From an uncultured Sphingomonadaceae bacterium (GTDB lineage Bacteria > Pseudomonadota > Alphaproteobacteria > Sphingomonadales > Sphingomonadaceae): DNA of 64,000 bases. The stretch lies in contig CANMQE010000001.1 in assembly GCA_947499975.1 (NCBI GenBank), positions 1,116,001 to 1,180,000 on the forward strand. The letters are read 5' to 3'. The notes beneath the pieces were generated by a model. The model was not told where the DNA came from. It saw only the letters and a list, made by a program, of their open reading frames with translations, and searched no databases. Made by a program: the position numbers and the translations under genes. Of this stretch, positions 57,021-64,000 are shown piece after piece. Each line of letters begins with the position of its first letter. Positions within the stretch are counted from its first letter, which is position 1.

Positions 57021-57042
57021 AGAAGGGAAAAGCCCTTCGGCC
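57021..57042 (+). repeat. Leader repeat, copy 1
   Basis: AGAAGGGAAAAGCCCTTCGG begins this element, which folds as GAAGGG/CCCTTC, and a palindrome CCTCGTG-A-CACGAGG follows at 57045-57059, all within 50 bases of the exonuclease start. Copy 2 lies before the next gene. Confidence 0.5.
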
Positions 57043-57066
57043 GACCTCGTGACACGAGGCAATTAC

Positions 57067-58002
57067 ATGAACAGCTCAAATCTCACGCCGACGATCGCCG
57101 GCGACAACGATGCGCCAAGCGGCCAGCAACGAATTCTCCAGGCCGTGCGCGACCGCAACGACTGGCCGCGTCGGGCACGGGAGGGCGAGAAATTCCGCCG
57201 GATCTGCGTGCTTGATACAGAAACGACCGGTCTGAACCTTGCAAAGCACCAGATCATCGAACTGTGCGCCGCCATCGTGGACATAAACGATACCGGCAGG
57301 ATCGTAGCGGTGCGAAGTGTGATGACCGGGCTGGTCGACCCCGGCCACGCGCTGCCGCCTGAAATCGTCGAACTGACCGGGCTTACAGATGCTGTCCTGG
57401 CAGGAGCATCGATCTGTCCTGAGCAACTCACCGAGCTTCTGGAATATTGCGACGGGGTTGTCGCGTTCCACTCGCAGTTCGACCGACCTTTCCTCGAGAA
57501 GCACATCGGCCGTCACGTCCCGGTGCCCTGGGGCTGCGCTATGGCCGACGTGCCTTGGCGTCAGCTCGGCTTCGAACCCGGACCGCAGGGATACCTGCTA
57601 GCACAGGCTGGCCACTACATGGCCAATGCCCACCGGGCGAAGGACGATGTGCTCGCGCTCGTCGAACTGCTCGATCACGTCTGCAGGGACGGTGAGAGCG
57701 TTATGGCGAAAGTGTTGGCGGCGATGGACGCGCCCGCATGGCGCTTCGAAGCCAGCACCGCTGCCTATGGCTTCAAGGATGATCTCCGAGACCGGCGCTA
57801 TCGTTTTGCCAAAGAGCGGACCCACAAGCTCTGGCACAAGCATGTTCGGCCTGCGGAGTTCAGGGATGAATATCGCTGGTATCGACAGACGATCGGCAAA
57901 CGGCCCGTGGTCGTGCCGCTCCCAGCCTGTGAACGCTTCCGAACGAATGAGACCTGGATGCCGAAACCGCCCAAGGTCAAGGTTCCGGATTGGTTGAGGT
58001 GA
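57067..58002 (+). CDS. DnaQ-like 3'-5' exonuclease
   Basis: 311 residues from ATG at 57067. DEDD motifs: VLDTETTG (Exo I, Asp50 and Glu52), VAFHSQFDRPFLEKH (Exo II, about 150) and NAHRAKDDVLALVELL (Exo III, His-x4-Asp type). The C-terminal 100 residues (RYRFAKERTHKLWHKH) are family-specific. Such proteins are common cargo of sphingomonad plasmids. Likely processes DNA ends during transfer or repair. Confidence 0.8.
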   Translation: MNSSNLTPTIAGDNDAPSGQQRILQAVRDRNDWPRRAREGEKFRRICVLDTETTGLNLAKHQIIELCAAIVDINDTGRIVAVRSVMTGLVDPGHALPPEIVELTGLTDAVLAGASICPEQLTELLEYCDGVVAFHSQFDRPFLEKHIGRHVPVPWGCAMADVPWRQLGFEPGPQGYLLAQAGHYMANAHRAKDDVLALVELLDHVCRDGESVMAKVLAAMDAPAWRFEASTAAYGFKDDLRDRRYRFAKERTHKLWHKHVRPAEFRDEYRWYRQTIGKRPVVVPLPACERFRTNETWMPKPPKVKVPDWLR

Positions 58003-58019
58003 AGATGAGCTGACGCCTG

Positions 58020-58040
58020 AGAAGGGAAAAAGCTTCGGCC
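58020..58040 (+). repeat. Leader repeat, copy 2
   Basis: AGAAGGGAAAAAGCTTCGGC matches copy 1 with one small change and is followed by CGGCC/GGCCG (58036-58049), 30 bases before the next start codon. The two leaders suggest shared control. Confidence 0.5.
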
Positions 58041-58073
58041 AGAAGGCCGCCATTCGACAACAAGGAATACGAT

Positions 58074-58619
58074 ATGAACACTCCCACCACCGGCGGGCAC
58101 GATGCCCGCCGGGCCAACGCCTATGCCCTCCATCTGGAGCTCGGCCTTCCCATCGGGGGAACCGTCCCCGCAGCAGTCAAATTTGCCTCTGTGACTGGCA
58201 TCGATATGGGCATCCTCGATGTCGCGGCATGCAAGGTTGCTGAGAGTGGCTGGGCCTGTGTGATTGCCATCTATGCGGATGAGGGGGCAGCCGCACCGCA
58301 CTGGTATATGGCCCTGATGCCACATGCAGAGGGCGTAATTGCAACCAAGGTCATCCCGGCAGCTTTCGACGATGATCAACCGCTTGTGCTGATGGCCGAG
58401 GATCGAAGGCAGCAATTCGCTGTAGGCGAATGTGGTCGCCTCATTGCAGTGCCAGTTGAAGCTGTGGCTCGACGAGCACGTTCGCATCGCAACGCTGCCA
58501 AGAGGATTGCCGCGACCGCCGAAACCCTCGCACCCTTGTGCACGGGTGGGCCCACCCCGGGCGATCTCTTCGTCGATAGCTCTGGCAATATCAGGACCGC
58601 TACGCCTTTCGCAGCCTGA
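58074..58619 (+). CDS. Hypothetical protein
   Basis: 181 residues; AAGGAA precedes the ATG. The sequence (NAYALHLELGLPIGGTVP, VTGIDMGILDVAACKVAESGWACVIAIYADEG, WYMALMPHAEG) looks soluble and alpha/beta. The end is Thr/Pro-rich. No family recognised; it sits between two exonuclease-type genes. Confidence 0.5.
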   Translation: MNTPTTGGHDARRANAYALHLELGLPIGGTVPAAVKFASVTGIDMGILDVAACKVAESGWACVIAIYADEGAAAPHWYMALMPHAEGVIATKVIPAAFDDDQPLVLMAEDRRQQFAVGECGRLIAVPVEAVARRARSHRNAAKRIAATAETLAPLCTGGPTPGDLFVDSSGNIRTATPFAA

Positions 58620-58642
58620 TCCCCCACAAACCTACGATCATG

Positions 58643-58674
58643 CAGGCGGCGTCTTCCTCGGGAGGCGCCGCCTG
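58643..58674 (+). terminator. Strong hairpin after the hypothetical gene
   Basis: CAGGCGGCG (58643-58651) pairs with CGCCGCCTG (58666-58674), and CTTCC/GGAGG extends it inward to a 3-base loop; TCTCTTT follows. Likely a terminator, though the T run is broken. Confidence 0.55.
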
Positions 58675-58683
58675 TCTCTTTCC

Positions 58684-59283
58684 ATGAACAGGAACGCCCA
58701 CATGAACTTCTCTCCCAGGCGCTATCCGCAAGTGCTGACCGCACTGGAAATCGTGCGCGACCGACCGGCGAGTTATCGCTCAACCATCCGCAGCATTGCG
58801 ATGTTCACCGTCACCAAGTGCAACGAATACGGTGCTCGTTTTGCTATCGAACATTACGCCTTCGACCGCGAAACGAAGCGTTCGGATATCATCGGCGGAA
58901 TCGCCAGAAGCATTCCGGATAAAGCCACTTTGCTTGCGAAGGCACAGCTTTTCGAGATGCGCGAATGGCGCATGGCAATGCACGCAGGGATGCCATTCTC
59001 GCCCTCGGACCTGCAGCTCATCCGGAGACAACGGAGTGACCTCGCGATAATGCCGCTGCGGTGCCGCGAAGCTGCGCTCGACGAAACCGCAGCGTTTCAT
59101 GCCATCCAGCGCGCCGGTCCGGGTTCGTCAACCTTGGCACAGGCTCGCCGCGCTGCCGACGAGGCACAGGTGCTCTACCTGACCTTTCTCTCAACCTGCT
59201 GCCGCGAGAACGACCGGACCTCGTTGGGCTCGGCCTACCAGGCATGGCGGGCGATCGAGAACGCTCGACCGCTCCCCTTCTGA
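58684..59283 (+). CDS. Hypothetical protein
   Basis: 199 residues from ATG at 58684 (58702 also possible). Mostly helical: FSPRRYPQVLTALEIVRDRPASYRST, DIIGGIARSIPDKATLLAKAQLFEMREWRMAM, and a C-terminal helix pair. No family recognised. Part of the island cargo. Confidence 0.5.
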   Translation: MNRNAHMNFSPRRYPQVLTALEIVRDRPASYRSTIRSIAMFTVTKCNEYGARFAIEHYAFDRETKRSDIIGGIARSIPDKATLLAKAQLFEMREWRMAMHAGMPFSPSDLQLIRRQRSDLAIMPLRCREAALDETAAFHAIQRAGPGSSTLAQARRAADEAQVLYLTFLSTCCRENDRTSLGSAYQAWRAIENARPLPF

Positions 59284-59323
59284 AGAAGCGTGATTGCCGA
59301 CAACGAAGGAAAGGAAAAAGCCG

Positions 59324-60079
59324 ATGGCGCAGAAGTTAACATTCATCGATACAGAGAGCTGGTGGTGCCCACAGCTGGCGGGAGACTACAAACGGCTCGA
59401 TCCGGCGTGCGAAAAGCACCGGATTGGCTGTCGCAGGATCGGGATTGCAGCAGCATTCGATGTCGATATCGACAATGAAGGCAGAGTGTCCGTCGGCACG
59501 TTGGCCTCTTGGACAGAGCACGAGCAGTTCGACGAGGAAAGCGTAGTTTCGAACTTGTTCGACTACCTGCGCTTTCGACCGGACCGCACCGTGGTTAGCT
59601 ACGGAGGCGTCAACCAGGATATGCGGGTGCTGGGCTTGGCGGCTATGGAATATGGTGTGTGCCTTCCACCCCAACTTATCGATATGCCTGGTCGCAAAGG
59701 CCCAAGAAGGCACATCGACCTCGACCTAGTCCTAAAAGGTGGCGGGAAAACCTACCACCACCTTACCGAGGTGGCGTTGCGCTGCGGGGTTCCGGTTGGC
59801 CTGCTGGAGGGTAAAGCACGGGTCATTAAGCCGGTTGCTTGCGGAGCTTGGGAGATGGTTCGCGGGCACTGCGAACGTGATACGCTGATCCTGGCGATCG
59901 CAATGCTTGCCTGGCTGGCCAGCCAAGGTGAAGAGGGTCTGCGGACGCAACAAGCGATCCTTGCACTGGTTGCCGGGTTCCTTCGCCGGCGACCGGATCA
60001 CCCTTCAGCTGAAATGCTGCGTGCCTATGCGGGAAAAATCGAAGATGGTTTGAGTTCGCTTTTGCTAGAAGCGGCGTAG
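59324..60079 (+). CDS. DEDD exonuclease-like protein (polymerase B exonuclease fold)
   Basis: 251 residues from ATG at 59324, with AAGGAAAGG upstream. Motifs: FIDTESWW (Asp9, Glu11), VVSYGGVNQDMRVLGL (Exo II), HIDLDLVL, and HCERDTLILA near 195 (Exo III-like Asp). It differs from the DnaQ-like protein at 57067, so the island carries two unrelated exonuclease-fold proteins. Catalytic activity is not certain. Confidence 0.6.
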   Translation: MAQKLTFIDTESWWCPQLAGDYKRLDPACEKHRIGCRRIGIAAAFDVDIDNEGRVSVGTLASWTEHEQFDEESVVSNLFDYLRFRPDRTVVSYGGVNQDMRVLGLAAMEYGVCLPPQLIDMPGRKGPRRHIDLDLVLKGGGKTYHHLTEVALRCGVPVGLLEGKARVIKPVACGAWEMVRGHCERDTLILAIAMLAWLASQGEEGLRTQQAILALVAGFLRRRPDHPSAEMLRAYAGKIEDGLSSLLLEAA

Positions 60080-60094
60080 CTCTAAAATCTTTGC

Positions 60095-60132
60095 GACCGG
60101 ACCGACAAAGTTCCAACTTTGTCGGTCCGGTC
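60095..60132. repeat. Perfect palindrome, 18-bp arms with a 2-base centre
   Basis: GACCGGACCGACAAAGTT, CC, then its exact complement. It lies 16 bases after the last island gene, in a 277-base gene-free gap before fixJ. It would fold into a very stable hairpin; no T run follows, so it is either a bidirectional terminator or a binding/integration site. Confidence 0.75.
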
Positions 60133-60356
60133 CGCCGGCTCTTTGCCACGAAAGGTAAAGCACAGACAGGACCGGGACAAAATAAGGATACAAATGTCTT
60201 TCTGATTTCTCATTGGCGTAGAGGCGGCAAACGGGCCGTTAGCAGTCAGTCTGCTCTTGGTAAAAGTTGAGACCAAGCTGCCAAACAACCTACTCAAAAG
60301 CGGTGGCAGCGTAAGGCGCTAATCTGCGGTGTGTAATCGCGTGGTCCGCTTGCAGT

Positions 60357-60980
60357 TCAGGAAAGGCGAGCGATCGTAACCATTCGCACTAGATCTGACA
60401 GGGTCTTCGCTTGCAGTTTCATCATTGCATTGGCCCTGTAGACCTCAACGGTTCGCGGGCTGATGTCGAGGTCGAACGCAATCATCTTGTTGGCCTTGCC
60501 TTCCACCAGGCCCTCGACAACATCGCGCTCTCGCCCGGACAATAACGAAAGGCGCGCCTCGATCTCGCAGCGTTCCTCGGCTGCGGCATCGCCTCCCGCC
60601 TTTTCCGACAAAGCGCGGTGGATTGCCGAGATGATGGTGTCGTCCTCGAACGGCTTTTCGATGAAATCCGAGGCACCCGCCTTCATGGCATCGATCGCCA
60701 TTGGGACGTCGGCGTGGCCGGTAATTACGATGACAGGAACTGAAGGGTCCGTTTGCTTCACGCGCCGGGTCAGGTCGACGCCGCCCATGCCGGGCATACG
60801 GACATCGGTGATGATACAGGCACTTCTAAGCGGCGGAGAGGAATCGAGGAATTCGTCGCCGGAGGCGAAAGAGCGAACCCGGACGCCGGCGACATCCAAT
60901 AGGAACTCCAGCGAGCCGCGCGCGCTCTCGTCGTCGTCGATCACATAGACGATAGAACTTTCTAGTGCGTCATTCTCCAT
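60357..60980 (-). CDS. fixJ: FixJ family response regulator
   Basis: 207 residues from ATG at 60980. Receiver domain with VYVIDDDES, phospho-acceptor Asp59 (ITDVRMPG) and Lys in IEKPF; then a LuxR-type helix-turn-helix ([36 protein letters not shown]). Overlaps fixL by 11 bases. It would be phosphorylated by FixL under low oxygen and activate its targets; the divergent oxidase is the obvious candidate. Confidence 0.9.
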   Translation of the reverse strand: MENDALESSIVYVIDDDESARGSLEFLLDVAGVRVRSFASGDEFLDSSPPLRSACIITDVRMPGMGGVDLTRRVKQTDPSVPVIVITGHADVPMAIDAMKAGASDFIEKPFEDDTIISAIHRALSEKAGGDAAAEERCEIEARLSLLSGRERDVVEGLVEGKANKMIAFDLDISPRTVEVYRANAMMKLQAKTLSDLVRMVTIARLS

Positions 60981-62517
60981 CGTGGAGTTCCTCCTTCGTG
61001 ACTGCCTGAACCGTGAAGCCGAACGTCGCACCTCCTGCGGGAGAGAGCCCCGCAAAGATCTTCCCACCGTGGGCCTCGATGATCGTGCGCGATATGGAAA
61101 GACCCACGCCCATGCCAGTCCGCTTCGTGGTGATGAACGGCTGGAAGAGCCGATCCGCTATTTCCGGGTCGATGCCTGGCCCCGTATCGCTCACCACGAC
61201 CTTTGCAAGGCCGGCTTCGTCAGAGCCTATCGTAATCGTCAGGGCACGGTCCGTTGACGGGGACTCTACCATCGCATCGACAGCGTTGCGCACCAGATTG
61301 AGAACGACCTGCTGAATCTGGATCTTGTCGACGAGCACCAGATCGATGGCGGGATCAAAGTCATATGTCACACGGATGCCGTGTTCCTTGGCTCCCACAA
61401 GGGCCAGCGCGGAGGCTTCCTCCACCAGCTTTGGCAGGTTCTCGATCGTCCTTTCGGTTTCTCCCCGCGAAACGAAGTCGCGAAGCCTGCGAATGATCTC
61501 GCCTGCGCGCAACGCCTGCTCCGAAGCCCGGCCGATCGCGTCCGAAACCCGGTCCAGCGGAGCATCCTCGCGCTCCAGCAGCATGCGGCTGCCGCGCAGG
61601 TAATTGGCAATCGCGGAGAGCGGCTGGTTGATCTCGTGCGCGAGTGCCGAGGCCATTTCGCCAAGGGCGGTGAGGCGAGAGATGTGGATGAGTTCGCTCT
61701 GCAACTCCTGGAGCCGTGCCTCCGCCTCCTGTCGCTCCGTCAGGTCGCGGATGAAGCCTGTGAAATAGCGCTGCCCTTCGGCCTGCATTTCTCCCACCGC
61801 CAGTTCGATGGGAAAGGTCGAGCCGTCCTTCTTCTGGCCCACCACGATGCGTCCCTTGCCGATGATCCGCCGCTCGCCGGTTCGATAGTAGCGCTCCATG
61901 TAGCCATCATGCGCCGCGCGATAGGGTTCGGGCATCAGCACGCTGACGTTCTGTCCCATCACCTCGCGTGCTTGCCAGGCGAACATTCTTTCCGCGGTCG
62001 GGCTGAACTCGCGAATAAGACCTGCTTCATCGATCACCACCATGGCATCGGGAACGGTGTCCAGGATCGAGCGCAGGTGAGCTTCTCGTCTCGCGACGCC
62101 GACAGCCGCCGCTTCGGTCTCGATCCGCGCGCGCTGGAACCACTCGCCCCCGATTGCAACCGCGACGCCGATCACCACGAAGGTCACGGCCGCAATAATG
62201 CTTCCGCTCTCGACGGGGCCGCTCAGACGATCGCAGGCGAGCCCCGCCAATGCGCCTGCTACCGCGGCAAAGGTTCCTGCGCGGAATCCTGACAGCGCGC
62301 TGGCTACGACCACGCCGGGAACGAAGAAGATGAAAGTGGCCCGCTGGTCGAGTTCCCCGGCGAAGATCAACCGGACGGCAATGGCAAGCCCAATTGCCAG
62401 CAGAGCCACCAGCGTCGCCTGCATGAAGGACAGCCGCGGGAGGAAGCGACTGGCGAAGCTCTGGCCGAGCGCCTCCGGTAAGGCCCTTAGGGGAGTGGTC
62501 GTAGGGTGATTATCCAA
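60970..62517 (-). CDS. fixL: FixL-like oxygen-sensing histidine kinase
   Basis: 515 residues. Several N-terminal membrane segments (about 33-125), then a PAS domain (145-262) with the FixL heme features: His203 in AHDGYMER (the axial ligand by alignment to Bradyrhizobium His200), Arg209, Ile218, Arg223 in IIGKGR, and Leu239. A HisKA box has His294 (ALAHEINQP), and the ATPase has RNAVDAM and DTGPGID. Oxygen binding should turn the kinase off, low oxygen turn it on. Heme binding is inferred. Confidence 0.9.
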   Translation of the reverse strand: MDNHPTTTPLRALPEALGQSFASRFLPRLSFMQATLVALLAIGLAIAVRLIFAGELDQRATFIFFVPGVVVASALSGFRAGTFAAVAGALAGLACDRLSGPVESGSIIAAVTFVVIGVAVAIGGEWFQRARIETEAAAVGVARREAHLRSILDTVPDAMVVIDEAGLIREFSPTAERMFAWQAREVMGQNVSVLMPEPYRAAHDGYMERYYRTGERRIIGKGRIVVGQKKDGSTFPIELAVGEMQAEGQRYFTGFIRDLTERQEAEARLQELQSELIHISRLTALGEMASALAHEINQPLSAIANYLRGSRMLLEREDAPLDRVSDAIGRASEQALRAGEIIRRLRDFVSRGETERTIENLPKLVEEASALALVGAKEHGIRVTYDFDPAIDLVLVDKIQIQQVVLNLVRNAVDAMVESPSTDRALTITIGSDEAGLAKVVVSDTGPGIDPEIADRLFQPFITTKRTGMGVGLSISRTIIEAHGGKIFAGLSPAGGATFGFTVQAVTKEELHDGE

Positions 62518-62599
62518 ATTTCGCGTTTCCGTTCATCGGCATAGATGGAGGGCATCGGCGGCGCTTCCTTATCAATGGCCGCCGGATGGAGAACTTTCA

Positions 62600-63289
62600 A
62601 TGAATGCCCCCCTCATCGACCTCGGGATCCACCACCAGCCGCGTGGTATTTCGGACAGGATCGCATTCGGCTTTACGAAGGCGCTGCGCTGGACCGCCGA
62701 TACGTTTTTTGCCGAACGTTACGGACACCGCGCCGTCGTGCTCGAAACCGTAGCTGCCGTGCCGGGGATGGTCGGCGCCACCATCAATCACCTCGCCTGC
62801 CTGCGCCGTATGTGTGACGACAAGGGCTGGATCAAGACGCTCATGGACGAAGCCGAAAACGAACGCATGCACTTGATGACGTTCATCGAGGTGTCGAAGC
62901 CGACGATGTTCGAGCGCGCCGTGATCATCGGCGTCCAATGGGTCTTCTACCTGTTCTTCTTCACGCTCTATCTCTTCAGTTCCAAGACCGCGCACCGCGT
63001 GGTGGGTTACTTCGAGGAAGAAGCGGTCATCAGCTACACGCACTACCTCGCCGAGATCGACGAAGGTCGTAGCGAAAACGTTCCTGCCCCTGAAATCGCC
63101 AAGCGATACTGGGGCCTTCCCGATGACGCTACGCTGCGCGACGTGGTGCTCGTAGTCCGTGCCGACGAGGCGCATCACCGGGACGTGAACCACGGCTTCG
63201 CGAACGAGCTCGCCGGTCTTCCGGTAGGGGCCATCGCGCAGTGCCCGCCTCACGTCACGCTCGAGCCGAACTGGAAGCAGGCCGCCTGA
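62600..63289 (+). CDS. aox: Alternative oxidase (cyanide-insensitive quinol oxidase)
   Basis: 229 residues. Di-iron ligands are all in place: Glu49 (LETVAAVPG), Glu88 and His91 (AENERMHLM), Glu140 (FEEEAV) and Glu190/His193 ([12 protein letters not shown]). Interfacial membrane protein that oxidises ubiquinol and reduces oxygen to water without pumping protons. It lacks the N-terminal regulatory cysteine of plant enzymes. Divergent from fixLJ across an 82-base gap. Confidence 0.95.
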   Translation: MNAPLIDLGIHHQPRGISDRIAFGFTKALRWTADTFFAERYGHRAVVLETVAAVPGMVGATINHLACLRRMCDDKGWIKTLMDEAENERMHLMTFIEVSKPTMFERAVIIGVQWVFYLFFFTLYLFSSKTAHRVVGYFEEEAVISYTHYLAEIDEGRSENVPAPEIAKRYWGLPDDATLRDVVLVVRADEAHHRDVNHGFANELAGLPVGAIAQCPPHVTLEPNWKQAA

Positions 63290-63324
63290 TTTCGGGCACC
63301 TGGCGAGAAAGAGGAGGACGGATT

Positions 63325-63660
63325 GTGGTCGAAACCTGCACCATACAATTGCTGGTCGAAGATCCGTCCGTCCTCGCCGCGCTCAGGTTCTCGCTTTTGA
63401 TCGAAGGTTTTCAGATCGGCGATAGCGCCTCGGAAGCCTTCGTAATCGACGAACGATACCAAGGCGACGGCGTGAAGGTCCTCGAGGAAATGCGAGCGCA
63501 GGGGAACAAGGCGTTGACGATCGTCATCACCACACACCCCAGCCGCCAGCTGCGTAACCGCATCGCCAGATGCGATGCCGTCGTGGTCGAGAAGCCCCTG
63601 ATGGGGGACGAGATAAGCCGGACCCTCGAGGCCATCCGCAACCCATTGAAAGTCGCCTGA
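63325..63660 (+). CDS. Stand-alone receiver-domain protein
   Basis: 111 residues from GTG at 63325 with GGAGG upstream. Weak receiver domain: LLVEDPSVLAAL (acidic Glu/Asp pair), AFVIDERYQGDG (candidate phospho-Asp), ITTHP, and VVVEKPL (Lys). No output domain. Co-directional with aox and one base from the DUF1971 gene; it may act with FixL/FixJ as a phosphate sink or partner. Confidence 0.65.
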   Translation: MVETCTIQLLVEDPSVLAALRFSLLIEGFQIGDSASEAFVIDERYQGDGVKVLEEMRAQGNKALTIVITTHPSRQLRNRIARCDAVVVEKPLMGDEISRTLEAIRNPLKVA

Positions 63661-63661
63661 T

Positions 63662-64000
63662 ATGAAACCCGACGAAATGCCCGCCCTGAAAAGCTACAAG
63701 ACCACTCCGACCTTCACGCAGGACAGCGTGCCCGCCGGCCTGCTGGCCGACCACTCGACTAAGGAAGGCGTCTGGGGACTGATCCACGTATCCCGGGGCA
63801 AGCTGCGCTACTGCATAACCGATCCGCGGCGCGAGACTGAGGAGCGCATTCTCGAACCCGGCAGCGAAGCGGGAGTGGTCGAACCGACGATTGTCCACCG
63901 TGTCGAGCCGCTTGGGCCCGTCGAGTTTCATGTAGAGTTCCTTCGCACGCCGGACGACCAAGGCGCTGCCCGGGCCGCGAACGAGGGAGGCGAGGCATGA
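63662..64000 (+). CDS. DUF1971 (TehB N-terminal-like) protein
   Basis: 112 residues. Small cupin-like domain: SYKTTPTFTQDSVPAGLLADHSTKEGVWGLIHV, LRYCITDPRRE, VVEPTIVHRVEPLGPVEFHVEF. The family is found alone or fused to tellurite-resistance TehB and often sits with nitric-oxide and respiration genes. Its ATG follows the receiver stop by one base. The stop codon is the last three bases of the window. Confidence 0.85.
   Translation: MKPDEMPALKSYKTTPTFTQDSVPAGLLADHSTKEGVWGLIHVSRGKLRYCITDPRRETEERILEPGSEAGVVEPTIVHRVEPLGPVEFHVEFLRTPDDQGAARAANEGGEA

Larger units (their letters stand above)
42229..60356. mobile_element. Putative genomic island next to tRNA-Gln (defence plus mobilisation)
   Basis: From the tRNA 3' end to the FixJ gene, nearly all genes are defence (type I RM, ABC-3C operon) or mobilisation (MobA/MobL relaxase, DEDD exonucleases, unknowns), with more mixed codon use than the neighbours. 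No integrase, no conjugation genes and no second copy of the tRNA 3' end are seen in the window, so the right border is set only by the return of chromosomal genes. It may be mobilisable by a helper element, or a decayed integrative element. Confidence 0.55.

Noticed and set aside
61880..61900. FixL seemed to lack its heme ligand because Arg217 stands in the IIG segment
   Set aside because: That position matches Bradyrhizobium His214, not the axial His200. The axial residue aligns with His203, which is present, as are the two arginines.

Overview
The window reads as chromosome of a high-GC alphaproteobacterium, most likely Sphingomonadales (Erythrobacteraceae-like). This is inferred from the joined str and S10 ribosomal operons, a fused-style sphingomonad gene complement (ApaG, MetZ, TspO, TlyA, UbiK, YrhK, DUF3817), a secreted TonB-era style protein repertoire, an EcfG-type stress promoter and a naturally streptomycin-resistant-looking S12. 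No genus can be fixed from the sequence alone.

Region 1 (1-8776, minus strand) is translation machinery: rpsL-rpsG-fusA-tuf, then rpsJ-rplC-rplD-rplW-rplB-rpsS (rpsS runs off the left edge). Both operons start with the same layout: a -35/-10 pair with 17-base spacing, a hairpin at the predicted 5' end of the RNA, and an intrinsic-terminator-like hairpin before the first gene. These are candidate attenuators.

Region 2 (8777-42081) is mostly ordinary chromosome. It begins with an AT-richer two-gene HipA-like kinase/DUF3037 cassette, then carries secreted or membrane hypotheticals, a Phd-like/PAS fusion, a GNAT acetyltransferase, a LysR regulator, ApaG, an S9 peptidase, MetZ, a PMT-type glycosyltransferase, a GT2-GtrA fusion, LeuB, RecO, UbiK, TspO, TlyA, paired lipoproteins, IlvE, TrhO, a CaCA exchanger, an entericidin-like lipoprotein under an EcfG-type promoter, an M49 peptidase lipoprotein with a pentapeptide zinc motif, topoisomerase IB, an AmpG-like MFS carrier and YghU. 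Small elements here include an 18-codon ORF with a 14-base perfect Shine-Dalgarno match, and a four-copy ~21-base-spaced repeat array.

Region 3 (42154-60356) looks like a genomic island beside a tRNA-Gln(TTG) gene. Its left half is a defence cluster on the minus strand: a complete type I restriction-modification system (hsdM-hsdS-hsdR), followed by a tightly overlapping five-gene operon. That operon is an ABC-three-component system (nuclease-like effector, middle component 6, DUF2326 SMC-like ATPase) continued by a GIY-YIG/zinc-ribbon protein and an HEPN protein. This is the strongest candidate for an undescribed system. The right half, on the plus strand, is a mobilisation module: small hypotheticals, a hairpin-rich leader that may be an oriT, a MobA/MobL relaxase with an unusually long N-terminal extension, two different DEDD exonuclease-like proteins and two unknown proteins. 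No integrase and no type IV secretion genes are visible.

Region 4 (60357-64000) is a respiratory-control cluster: an oxygen-sensor type FixL (heme ligands conserved) and FixJ, divergent from an alternative oxidase gene followed by a stand-alone receiver protein and a DUF1971 protein. The arrangement suggests oxygen-dependent control of a cyanide-insensitive quinol oxidase.
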